NCBI GenBank assembly: GCA_013398175.1
Contig: VZRZ01004364.1
Span: 62,001-126,000 of the forward strand
Length of the DNA stretch: 64,000 nt
Direction of reading: 5' to 3'
DNA from: Climacteris rufus
Lineage: Eukaryota; Chordata; Aves; Passeriformes; Climacteridae
Shown here: one piece after another, positions 54,119-64,000 of the stretch
How positions within the stretch are numbered: the stretch's first letter is position 1
How the letters are laid out: every line of letters starts with the position of its first letter
The notes under the pieces: model-generated
What the model saw: the letters and a program-made list of their open reading frames with translations, nothing else
What the model was told of the DNA's origin: nothing
The model's database searches: none
Translations under genes and position numbers: made by a program

Positions 54119-55052
54119 AAGCCTTCCATGAGCCAGCTTGGTTAGAGAAGCACCTTCAGTGTCTGGCCCCACCACTTCACCCCTTTTCCTCTCTCAATCA
54201 GATGCTGAGTGACACCACACCCCTGAAGTGGTATCCAGCTCAAGGGATGCAGTGTGCTTCTATAGCTCAGGCAGCCTCTCCTGCAACGCTTTCTGTCATT
54301 CCTGCTTGGCAGCATCTTCCCTTTCTTAGTCCAGGCTTCTGGAGCCCAGCAGCAGAACCCTGCAGTGGAAGAGAGAGGTTTGAGTACCTCCCTGTCCCTC
54401 TTAGGTGCAGGAGTGACACAGAGCTAGCTCAGCCACAGGACAGAGCCTGGGCTGAGACAAAAAGCTCCACATCAGCCAGTTACACCATGCAGTCCTGTTT
54501 TTATGTCCATGGCTGCAGTTCATACTGAGTGAAGGCAAAATGTCCTGTGATTTTCTTTCCAGGGCCATTCACTCTGTCTGTCTTCATTAACTTCCAGATC
54601 TTTACTAAGCCAGCAGCAAGCATTGTCTAAAACCCCCACATCTCTTGCCTGAATAAAGAACAAACACTTCCCCAGCTTGCAAGTCCCAAGGTTCCCAACA
54701 GTGTCAATCAGGAAGTGCTCAGAAGATGCAAATGTACAAGTGCAAAAGAAAACTCAGTGTCTCATTTCTCCCTGTCTGAAAAGAAGACAATCCCCCCTCT
54801 TAGAGGATACTAACATTCACAGGCAAAAAGCACTGATAGGACCACTGATCTGCCTCTCCAAGTATTTCTATTTTCAAATCAATACCATGACTAAATATCC
54901 CATTTGAAGTTTATACACTTTCCTCATTTACACCCTTCTTCTCCCTTCCTTGGAAACTATGAACCTATTTAAAGTATATGAAAGATGTTTAAATGAACAA
55001 GGAGTTCACCTCCCAAAGTGCTACCCTCTTATTTGGCACACGATATACATCA

Positions 55053-55094
55053 CTATATATATACACACATATACACACACGCATATATATATAG
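55053..55094. repeat. Mixed TA/CA microsatellite
   Basis: Alternating TATA, CACA, TATA, CACA and TATA blocks over about 40 bases. Confidence 0.85.
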
Positions 55095-58000
55095 GCACTC
55101 CTGGTTTCTACCAAACCCCTAGCTCCTTTCAAGGAAGCCACCCACTGAAGGGTTAAACATGCAAACTACAGATCCTGTCTAATTCCTCTTAATCCCTGGT
55201 AACACAGCACAGAAGATGAGGTATTGTCCCTGGGTTCCTATTACTGCTGTCAGACACAAAACAGGGTCCAACACACGACCACCCAAAGTATCCCACAGCA
55301 TACAATCATTGTTTTGGGAGGCAGGACTGAGTGGAGTGGAGTCATGTGGTGAGCAAGTGATGCCAACAGGCACTAGTGATTCTGTATTAAATATAAAATC
55401 ATGATGGTGAAACCCTCAGCCCTTCACAAAAGGTTGAAAGAGAATTTATGTTGGAGAGCCAACAGAAAGGAGTTAAGCAATTCCTGAGGGTTTTTTTTTC
55501 CTAGCAGAAAAACTTAAAAAAGTATAGAATGGCAAACTGAAGGGCATCATTCAGGAGATCAACAGGGCAACACCTAATGATTAATACAAAAGGGGGGGGG
55601 AAAGCTAAGACTGATCACAAAACACATTCACACAATGTCAAATCATCTGGTTTTGTCACTGTAGATTATAAATAGGATAAAAGTCCAAAGCAAAATTAAA
55701 AAGCAAGCTTTCAAATTCAACAATTACCATCCAAAAATTACACCATCCAGCTGTAAGATACACTGGAACAAGCACTGGGGTTTTCCTTATAGATCTCAAA
55801 TATTTGATATTTGAAGAAAGCTTTACCTCTCTACTACCTCACTTTTCTGACACACAACCACCCCCCCAACATAGTAACAACAAGCACAGAAACATACACA
55901 AGATGAAAGCTAGTGCTAAAAAAAACAAGCCACAAATTGTAAATAAACCTCTTTGTTTCCTAAACTTTTTGTTGTTACTTCACTGAAAGTAACAGAACCC
56001 TTCAGTTTCAAGGCATGTGAGCTGCTTTGGGTTCAGCAAGGGATTCCCCACAGTCCTACCCTTGCAAAGCTCTGCCCTTGGATGCTGTGCTCAAAAAAGC
56101 ACTTACATACAGCCCTGGGAGCTATGCCATCAGTGGGTCTTTGATCCTATAGGACAAAACCCAAGGATGGATGAGAAATACTGGAAAGATACTGTCTTCT
56201 TCAGTTAGATCACTAGGTAGATCTTTTTCATATATTTGATATTATTTAAAAAAAATAGTAAAATTAATTAGTGACAGAATTTAGAGGAAAAATAACCACA
56301 CCATCTCCCAAGGACAAGGATTAATTCACTTCTAGAGCAAGTGGTTTCACACAAGCCTGCTCTTCTTTTATACTGCCTGCTGGCAAAACAAAGCCTGGTC
56401 AATGCTTTGAAACTGTAAATATATCTATTTCACACCAGGTATCTGTCACCCAAGCTCATTGCTAAAGTCTGTATTAGACAAAAGATCTATTAACTTTCTT
56501 ACTCTCGCTGCTCCCTTTGCCAGTCTCAGACAGCACATTTAGCACTGGGTAGCTCCCCATGCTCAGCGGTTCACTCACATGCCATGGTGCAATTAAAATG
56601 ATTTCTGGCATCAAGGCACAGAGTGTAGCAGGCAGTGAAGAATAATCATGTAGAATAAGAATATCCTATTACTGTTTTTCCCTTTTCTTTAACCATACTG
56701 AAACACAAAACCCAACACACTCTTCGTAAGAGAAGGAAGAAAGGAAACACAAAATATCCATTCTTTTTCCCCACTAAAAAAAAATAAATTCAAACCAAAG
56801 CCAACAAACAGAACCAAATAGAAAATAAACAAAACTTATATCCAGGTTCTGTGTGCAGAAAGGTATAGTGGCACCAGACCTATCAGGCTTTGTCTGCACA
56901 CCTGCATTGCTGCTTTAAAACTTACTTTTCTTGGGGGAGCCTAAAGTCAGCCAGTCTTCATCTTACCATGTATATACTATAAAGAAGTTGCAGACATTGT
57001 GGAAAAAACAACACTTCAGTTTTCTGGCTATAAACCTTCCAAAGGTTTCCACACCGTTTTTTGTCTCTCATCAGTGCTCCAGTTATATCACCAGTCAAAC
57101 CATCACCTTAAAACCCAGGAATGGGATAAAACACAAAACCTTTTGGATTACACATTCGATGCACAGATGACACAGAGCACAAGTGTGCTTTAAGGTGGGT
57201 TGTTCATGCACTTGGGCACTGGCTAATATTTTATGAAATAAGATTTACAGCAAGCTCTAAGTCCAAAACGTGTGCAACACCTATATCAGAACAAACCCTA
57301 AAAATGTTGCCATCCAAAAGAAATGTGGAAAAAAGGCTTATCCAGCATCCACTGACAGTCAGCTTGCACAAAGAATGTCACTGCAGTAGTTCTTCTGTTG
57401 GACAGCAAAAGCCTTCCAGAGAAATCCAATCAGTTAAGAGAAAGACTGCATATGGTTATGTTTTTCAAAGTTGAAAGCTGATTATAATTTATTATACATT
57501 TCTAAAGAAGCACAGTAAGCTAATTACATTTGGGAGAAGGCACAGTTGAGAGGCTACAAAGATATAACCAGTAATAGGAAATCCTAGCTCCCAATTATGG
57601 CTCTCAAAGTTCTTTACAGAATAAAACATTTGCTTGTAATTTCAGAAGTGGTTTGTATTCAACAATGTACAATTTGTTTGAAGTTTCAATGGTTGCTCTC
57701 TTCCCTGCTCAGCAAATACTCATATTAAATGCTTTTACAACATGTAGGAATATCACAGCCATAGGGTTGGGTCTCCTAGGAGTCCTTCCCTGTCAAGAAA
57801 CTCTTTGCTGAGACTCAGAGCTGAAGGGGTATAATCCGAATAGCCAATGACAAAGGCCTGACCCTCAAAACAACTGTCTGTCAAGACAGAATGTGACATA
57901 AAAATAAGAAAAAATTTATAAAGGTCTATCCTTTACAAATTGCTAGCAGGGGTACACAGACCAGCAGAACAAGAGTATTCTCATAAAAATAGCATGAATT

Positions 58001-59063
58001 ACTTAAACCAGCAGCACTACTGAAACAGGTCACTTTCCAACACACAACTGTTCATCAAAACATGACAATCAGCAGCACATTGCACACACACTGCGATGAG
58101 CTCACACATGCAGAAATCTTTGAGCTTGAACAGTGCTCCAACTCCCTGACAATTATTTTGGAGAGCATCTGTCACTACCAGGATAGGAGAGCAAGGTTAC
58201 ACACCAACACAGATCATACTTAACCTGCAGTAGAAACAACAAAAAAGCAGCTATGAAGAGAAAACTCTACAGCTGCCAAGTAAGAATTGGAAATACCACT
58301 TTTGCTAAAACTAAGAGATAATTCCCAGGAGGAAATATAGCTGGGGGTAATGCCTGGGTTCTGTAGGGCTGTGCAGTATTGAGGGAGTATATTCAGCTGG
58401 AGAGGGAAATGGTTGAACCACTACACTCTACCAGCATCCTCTGCTGGCTGACCCACTCAGCAGTGCCAGCCCCAAACTCCCAGGAATGGCAAGTCCAATG
58501 GCTTAGGGTGAAGTGCAGAAGCAGCTCCACAGGCTGCCTTAACAGCAAACACAAGACAAACACAAGACTCCTTCTCACACCAGGCTTCTCAATAAAGGTG
58601 TGAATGATCAGCTCTATGGCTCAACTACAAGACAGAGCAAATAAAACATTTGTACTTCACAGGTGATGTTTCAAACCTCTTTTCCACCCTTGTTAAGCCA
58701 GTCAGGCAGACAATGTTTAAAGACCCTTCAATCAAGGCAAATGGCTTTGCGATAAAGAAACTTTCCAACTAAAATGTTACCCTTTTAGCACCTGTCACAT
58801 CCAAGCACAGAAACAAGATCATTTTCGTACTCATCAGTGAGTTAGGTAAAAGAGCAACCTAAATTGGAGGTGTGAGGAGACCCATCATCCCAGGGACTTA
58901 GCCAGGCAGGGATGGGAAGAACATCCATGACTGGAGTGACTAGATGAGCTGTTCAGAGCCAGCTCTCGTGTCCCACACTGACACAATGACTGCAGTGAAA
59001 GACCAACCATAATCCTGGGGTAAGACAGGCATAGCAAGACAGGGAAACAATTAGTGAATAAAC

Positions 59064-59069
59064 CTTTAC
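59064..59069 (-). other. FAT4: Splice donor of FAT4 exon 1
   Basis: Read on the minus strand, the exon ends GCAGAG and the intron starts GTAAAG, a good match to the donor consensus. The frame stays open for another 38 codons into the intron, so the ORF alone overshoots the exon. The boundary is placed here because FAT4 homology stops at R-A-E and resumes exactly at exon 2. Confidence 0.93.
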
Positions 59070-60050
59070 CTCTGCTCGCTGTGTGCGGGGCAGAACAGAC
59101 GACTTTTCAATGGCATAAACATCCACCAGGTAGAGGCGTGCTCCCTGCTCCCTGTCCAGGATGGCAGCGGTCTGGATGACCCCGCTGTGGCGCCCGATGG
59201 TGAAGAGGCGGCCCAGGCTCCTGTCATCGCAGCGCACAGACACGATGTAATATTCCACCTGCGCCGCCGAGCCCCGCGGGCTCGCCGCCTCCAGGGAGAT
59301 CACGTTCGTCCCGATGGGCTCACCCTCCTTCAGGATGGTGATGTATTTGGGCTGAGTGAAAACAGGCCCGTCAGCTCCCTGCAGAATTACAGTCATCTCA
59401 GTGGTGGATTTTCTCCTCTCGGGGCCCAGGTCAGTGGCAGAGACTATGAGATTGTAGATGAGCTGAGAAGGCACCAGAGCTGAGGCTACTCTTAAATCCC
59501 CGCTGTAGCGATCCACAATGAAGGTCTCGGTATCTCCATTGACTATTTCGTATTCCACCTCTCCGTTGGCACCCTCGTCAGGGTCAGCGGCAACAATCGT
59601 GGTGAGGATCGAACCAATGACCACCGAGGGGTCGGCGGCCAGGGCGTTCTGCGACACAAACACGGGGACATTGTCGTTTTGATCCGTCACCAGGATGGTC
59701 ACGTTCTTCAGAGCAAACCGCCTGGACTCCACGGGAACGGCCTGGTCCGTGGCTTTGACCGTCAACTCAAAGAGATTGGCAAACTCCCGATCAATTTCAG
59801 CATTGGTAAATATCATCCCTCTCACTTCGTCTATACGGAAGTGATTCCCCCTCGGCAGCTGCTGGATGATGGCATATGTTAGCTGTCCATTAATATCCGC
59901 ATCTGGATCGTGAGCAGTCACAGAAACGACAGAGCTGCCCACAGGAACGTTCTCAACAATCGATTTGAAGATGTCTCCTGGAGGAAAGTGAGGAGGGTTA
60001 TCATTGAAATCCCTAACATGGATGACCACCGACATCGTGGATGACCGCGG
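59070..60050. promoter_or_regulatory. FAT4: Second CpG-dense block, at the 3' end of FAT4 exon 1
   Basis: I counted about 13 CpG in 59161-59280, 10 in 59521-59640 and 10 in 59641-59760. This falls to 4 in 60001-60120 and to 0 in 60241-60360. The block ends near the splice donor and does not continue into the intron. It behaves like a small intragenic CpG island inside coding sequence. Any regulatory role is inference. Confidence 0.45.
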
Positions 60051-63000
60051 GGGCCTTCCTTGGTCTTTGGCTGTTATGTTCAACTTATACAGAGATTGTG
60101 TCTCAAAGTCCAGCTTCTTGGCGAGAAAAATACTCCCAGTGTTGGGGCTGATGCTAAAGGTCCCATGATTGTTTGTCCCTGTAATGCTATAGTGGAGGTC
60201 AGCATTGTCACCTGAATCAGAATCAGTGGCAGTGACAGATGACACAAGTTCACCAACCCTCATGTTTTCCAAGACATCCACTAACAAGGTTGATTTAGGG
60301 AAGGAAGGACTGTTGTCATTTTCATCCAATACATCAATGCTCAACATGCAAGTTGAACTCAGGGAAACAGCTCCAGAGTCTACTGCTTGGATGACAAGGG
60401 AATACGATGCAGTAGCCTCATGATCCAGTTTGCCTACTAAGGTCACTTGGCCTGTGCTGCTATCTATTGCAAACTGATTTTCTTCATTTCCCTTGATTAC
60501 AGAGTAGTGAATCAACCCATTAACCCCTTCATCAACATCTGAGGCAGAAACTCTTAGCACCTGTGTCAGATTTGCTGCCAATTCTGATATAGTAGCTTGG
60601 TAAAGATCCTTCAAAAATTTGGGGGCATTATCATTAATGTCTTTCATGTAGATCTGTACAGTTGCCTGATCCTTTAGAGGCTTTGGCAACCCCTGATCTG
60701 TTGCTATTACTGTGAGACTAAATACTGCAGCTCCCCTCTGTCTCATAAGAGCTTCTCTGTCAAACTGATGAGTGCTTCGAATTTCCCCAGTTACTGTGTT
60801 CAGCTCAAAATCTGGCTGCATATGCTCAAATGAATACCTGACCTCACCATTTGACCCAAAGTCTTTATCTACAGCATTTATTTTACCTACATAGGATCCA
60901 CCTCTCTGCTCCTCTTCAAAATAAAACACATAGTTGGTACTGTTAAACAGGGGCCTGTTATCATTTACATCCTCCAGAATCACAGTAACATTCACAGTAG
61001 CATTGAGAGGCTCTACTGCTCTATCAGAGGCAACAACCAGTAAAACGTATCTTTCCTGAAGTTCACGGTCCAATTCACTTTTTATATACAGCTGCCCATC
61101 TGGGAATATGCCAAAGGCATCCCCAGCATTTCCTTCAATTATACTGTAAGCTATTTCACCGTTCACTCCCGAGTCTTTGTCAGAAGCCTGCACCTTAAAG
61201 AACCTGGAATTCACAGGCTCTGACTCCAAAATAGTAATTTCATAGGAAAGCTGGTCAAAGACAGGCGGGTTATCATTTACATCATGGACAGAGACAGTCA
61301 GGATGAAGTTGGAGGACAGCTGAGGCACCCCCATATCCGAGGCCAGGATTTCAACCTGGTAAGACCCAGCATTTATGTCAAGTGGCCCTGTTAAGCTTAT
61401 GGCACCGGTTTGTTCATTGATTGAAAACAAGCCCTTTGGGTTTTGCTTAAGGCTGTAAAGGACCACGCCATTAACACCTTCATCAGGATCAAGAGCTTTG
61501 GCCTGGAATATGGTATGCCCAGCTTTCCAGTTTTCAACCACATTTACACTTTCCACCACATGAATGAAGTGTGGGGAATTGTCATTTAAATCTTTGACAG
61601 TTATATTGACCACAGCATCGCCAGTTATCGCCCCACCTCTAGCAACCACCTTCAGCTGGTAAAAGGCTTGCTCCTCCCTGTCAATGATACTGGCTGTGGT
61701 GATCTGCCCTGTTACCCTGTTGATGGCAAACATGCCCCTCTGGTCACCTGTTGTAATAAGGTAACTGATGTTGGTGTTGAGGTCCATGGTGGAAGCAAAA
61801 ACAGTACCTACATGGTAACCCAGGGCAACATTTTCAAAGACAACAAAACTGTACATGCCCTGGCTGAAAACAGGCGGGTTGTCCTGGGTGTCCAAGACAG
61901 TGATGGTGACAATGGCTTGGTTTTGTGACTGAAGATGGCCTCCATCAGTGGCCACGATCTGCAACTGGTAAGCAGTTTTCTCCTCCCTATCGAGGGCTAT
62001 TTTTGTTGTGATGACCCCTGTCTGCCCATGGACCTGAAACCTGGAGGTATCTCCAGCTGAGATGCTGTACTTGACTGTCCCATTGGGCCCCAGATCAGGG
62101 TCCGTGGCAGACACTGTGGTCACATAGGTTCCAGCTGGCTCATTCTCTTGGATATGGGCAAAATACTGAACGGGGTAAAACACAGGGCTATTGTCATTCA
62201 CATCCAGGATGGTCACGTTAACTCGGGCTATTGAAGAAAGGGGAGGAGAGCCCAAATCAGTGGCCAGGACCTGCAGGGAGAAGTGAGACTGCTCCTCCCG
62301 GTCCAGCTGCGAGATGGTGCTGAGCTTGCCCAAAACCGGATCCAAGCGAAACATCTGGCGAGGGGTCACAGAGGAGGGGCCAACTGCTGCCAGCACTGGC
62401 TCAGCTTCCTGCAGGGAGAAGCGGACAGTCCCATTGTCCCCCAGGTCCCCATCAGTGGCACTCAGGACCAGCAGCTCAGTTCCTGACAGGGAGTTTTCAG
62501 CCACGGACACCTGGTAGCCCTCAGGTTGACTGAAGCGAGGTTTGTTGTCATTGACATCCAGGATGGTCACCACCAGCTGCGCATAGGAGAATTTGGGCTG
62601 CACGCCCTGGTCACGGGCACTGATGTTGAGCACCACCTGGGAAGCAGTCTCCCGGTCCAGCCTGCTGGAGCTGGATGTGCCTGCGGTGTGCCCAGCAGTG
62701 CCAGCCTCGGGGCCGGCCGTGGTAACCAGCCCGCTGTGCTCGCTGATGCGGAACCAGCCCAGCTCGTTGCCTGAGACGATGCTGTACTTGAGGTTGGCAT
62801 TGAGGCCCGAGTCACGGTCTGTGGCACTCAGGCCCCGCACGTAACTGCCCAGAGGCACGTCCTCGCTGATGTTCACCCTGTAAACCGACTGCCCAAAGAC
62901 AGGTGGGTGGTCATTAATGTCATTCACAAAGATCACCAGGCTGGCTACCGAGGAGCGGCTCACAGGAGCTGCCACCGCTCCGTCGGGGGAAAAGACAGAA

Positions 63001-64000
63001 GTGGGGGAGCCTGGAGGCGGCGGTGGGGCCCCGTAGTTATCCGCCACTGCCACGGTCAGGTTATAGGCCGGGATGCGCTCCCGGTCCAGCGCGGCCGCTA
63101 CCTTTATAAGGCTGAGGTTGGGTACCTTGCTGCTGTGCACCTCAAAGTGCCGCTGCTCATTTCCCGCCAGGATCGACACAGAGATGTTCCCGTTGGCCGC
63201 AGGGGAGTCGGCATCGCTCACCGTCAGCAGGGCCACCACTGTGCCAGGGGCCGCATTCTCATCCACAGAGGCAAAGCGGGAGGTGGCCGGGAAGTAGCGG
63301 AACTTGACGCGGGGCTCGTTGTCGTTGACGTCGAGCAGGCGGATGAGGGCCTCGGCCCGGCCGCTCAGCGCCGGCACCCCACGGTCCATGGCCTGCACCG
63401 TCAGTGAGTACTGCTGCCGCATCTCGTAGTCCAAGCGCTCGCGGATGCGGATCACCCCGCTCTCGGGGTCCACCTCAAATGGGAGGCTGCCAGCCCCGTC
63501 CCCAGCGCCGCTGCCGCCACCATCGCCTCCTTCCAGGCGGTAGCGGATGTCGGCATTAGTGCCTTCATCAGCATCAGCTGCAGTGACCTGGAGAACGCTG
63601 GCCCCAACAGGTGCATCCTCAGGCACTCGTGCCTCGTAAAGCGTCTGGCTGAAGATGGGTGGGTTGTCATTGATGTCCTGGACGGTGACGTTGACCTGAA
63701 GGTACCCTCGCCGACGGGGCTCACCCTTGTCCTCCACTTGCACCAACAGCTGGTAGGTGGGGGTGGCCTCCCGGTCCAGCCCTCCGCGGGAAACCAGGTG
63801 CAAGAAAGCTCCCTCACCGCTGGGGTTGAGGGTGATGTTGAGGCGGAATCGGCCCTCCTCGTTGCCGGCCACAATCCGATAGGAGCCGTGGTCCACGCCA
63901 TTGGTGCCACTGTCGGCGTCGGTGGCAGTGTCCAGGATAAGCTGGCGCCCGCTGCCCGTGTCCTCCTTGAAAGTCACCACGATGGAGGGGTCGGGGAAGA
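59070..64000 (-). CDS. FAT4: FAT4 exon 1 (5'-partial in window): cadherin repeats EC2 to EC16
   Basis: FAT4 is a very large single-pass atypical cadherin at the cell surface. It binds Dachsous (DCHS1) in trans and acts in planar cell polarity and Hippo-related growth control. This exon encodes only extracellular repeats. The frame is open from 64000 down to the splice donor after 59070. The first codon of the longest predicted ORF (63980) is GTG, an internal valine, and the frame continues upstream as F-P-D-P-S-I-V, so it is not the start. Numbering from 63980, the exon holds 1637 codons. Canonical linkers of type DxNDN(x)P begin at residues 102, 217, 354, 475, 593, 797, 900, 1004, 1114, 1219, 1324 and 1433. 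Variants lie at 697 (D-T-Q-D-N) and about 1533 (A-D-G-P only). Each repeat also shows its LDRE and A-x-D-x-G motifs. From recalled human FAT4, roughly 130-140 residues (signal peptide, EC1) are missing upstream. Identity with human is very high in EC7-EC16. No frameshift or stop interrupts the exon. FAT1-3 are excluded by the close match along the whole length. Confidence 0.97.
59358..59384 (-). other. FAT4: Degenerate, calcium-motif-poor linker between FAT4 EC15 and EC16
   Basis: At residues 1533-1541 the expected DxNDNxP is replaced by L-Q-G-A-D-G-P-V-F. Human FAT4 has nearly the same residues as I recall, so this is an ancestral feature and not a mutation of this genome. The junction should bind little or no calcium and may be a flexible or bent point in the ectodomain. 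Confidence 0.8.
62352..62402 (-). other. FAT4: Loop expansion in FAT4 EC6
   Basis: Residues 527-543 between S-L-Q-E-A and F-R-L-D-P are V/A/P/S-rich and about 11 residues longer than recalled human FAT4. The loop sits just before the D-P-x-x-G strand, the same structural position as the EC3 expansion. Confidence 0.65.
62661..62720 (-). other. FAT4: Gly/Thr/Ser-rich loop expansion in FAT4 EC5
   Basis: Residues 421-440 (T-A-G-P-E-A-G-T-A-G-H-T-A-G-T and four serines) separate H-S-G-L-V-T from L-D-R-E. In human FAT4, as recalled, only about five residues lie between these motifs, giving a gain of about 14. Confidence 0.7.
62958..63029 (-). other. FAT4: Proline/serine/alanine-rich loop expansion in FAT4 EC4
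   Basis: Residues 318-341 follow the conserved A-D-N-Y-G motif with a run of prolines, then serine, glycine and alanine, before R-S-S-V-A-S-L resumes the FAT4 match. Against recalled human sequence the loop is about 15 residues longer. It falls in the loop before the last strand of the repeat. Confidence 0.7.
63483..63533 (-). other. FAT4: Glycine-rich loop expansion in FAT4 EC3
   Basis: Residues 150-166 (numbered from 63980) read G-G-D-G-G-G-S-G-A-G-D-G-A-G-S-L-P, between Y-R-L-E and the conserved F-E-V-D-P-E-S-G strand. As I recall human FAT4, about 5 residues occupy this loop, so this copy is longer by about 12. The frame is intact and the flanking strands are conserved, so it should be an exposed loop. 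Confidence 0.75.

Larger units (their letters stand above)
43584..59063. other. Intron 1, exon-1-proximal block: unique DNA with one internal CR1 fragment
   Basis: Holds the CR1 piece at 51405-51552, a tandem 13-mer near 54079-54118, a TA/CA microsatellite at 55053-55094 and a G9 run at 55592-55600. The rest is AT-rich unique sequence with no supported gene. No CpG island is visible on the intronic side of exon 1. Confidence 0.65.
1743..59069 (-). other. FAT4: Complete FAT4 intron 1 (57,327 bases)
   Basis: The intron is bounded by a canonical GT donor (59069 downward) and AG acceptor (1743-1744). It is mostly AT-rich unique sequence, with sparse CR1 fragments, short microsatellites and A/T homopolymers. 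None of the many short ORFs resembles a known protein or has coding-like composition. No nested gene, tRNA, snoRNA or processed pseudogene was recognised. A long first intron after a giant first coding exon is normal for FAT4 in vertebrates. Confidence 0.9.
62640..64000. promoter_or_regulatory. FAT4: CpG-dense 5' part of FAT4 exon 1 (probable edge of the promoter CpG island)
   Basis: I counted about 14 CpG in the 120 bases at 63301-63420 and 8 in 62641-62760, against 2 in 62401-62520. The density rises towards the window edge, beyond which the start codon and promoter should lie. A promoter island extending into the first exon is the simplest reading. No transcription start is visible inside the window. 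Confidence 0.6.

Noticed and set aside
62907..63407. 166-codon plus-strand ORF opposite FAT4 exon 1
   Set aside because: Shadow of the GC-rich FAT4 reading frame; no motif of its own.
63452..63910. 152-codon minus-strand ORF in another frame
   Set aside because: Out-of-frame shadow of the FAT4 cadherin repeats EC2-EC3.
63978..63980. Possible FAT4 start codon at the beginning of the long ORF
   Set aside because: The codon is GTG, and the same frame continues upstream to the window edge as F-P-D-P-S-I-V, which matches FAT4 before this point.
1..64000. Search for a new system: nested genes, RNA genes, CRISPR-like arrays, complete transposons, viral insertions
   Set aside because: Reading both strands gave only FAT4 exons, CR1 fragments and simple repeats. 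No regular spacer-repeat pattern, cloverleaf or long terminal repeat pair was seen. Diverged elements could escape reading by eye.

Overview
The window is almost entirely one vertebrate gene seen from the minus strand: the 5' part of the giant atypical cadherin FAT4. The first large coding exon lies at the high-coordinate end (59070 to beyond 64000). It encodes an unbroken run of about fifteen cadherin repeats whose sequence follows human FAT4 residue by residue over long stretches. The second exon, 132 bases, is far away at 1611-1742. The 57.3 kb between them is the complete first intron, and positions 1-1610 are the start of intron 2. Both splice junctions are canonical and in phase 0, so the exon 1 end (R-A-E) joins directly to exon 2 (V-E-I-T-L-Q-D-I-N-D-N).

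The organism is a sauropsid and very probably a bird. The only recognisable interspersed repeats are short, 5'-truncated CR1 LINE pieces of the avian type, several ending in the usual ATTCTATG-like octamers. They cover only about 2% of the window, and no mammalian SINE or L1 sequence is visible. I cannot name the species.

Layout: 1-1610 intron 2; 1611-1742 exon 2; 1743-59069 intron 1, containing eight CR1 fragments, short microsatellites and homopolymer tracts, with no other gene supported; 59070-64000 exon 1, which runs off the window, so the start codon, signal peptide, first cadherin repeat and promoter lie outside.

I found no second gene, RNA gene, CRISPR array, complete transposon or novel system. 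The most interesting signals are in exon 1. CpG dinucleotides are dense at both ends of the exon and nearly absent in its middle 2 kb. Four cadherin repeats in the GC-rich 5' part carry low-complexity loop expansions relative to my recollection of human FAT4. One inter-repeat linker has lost its calcium-binding motif.
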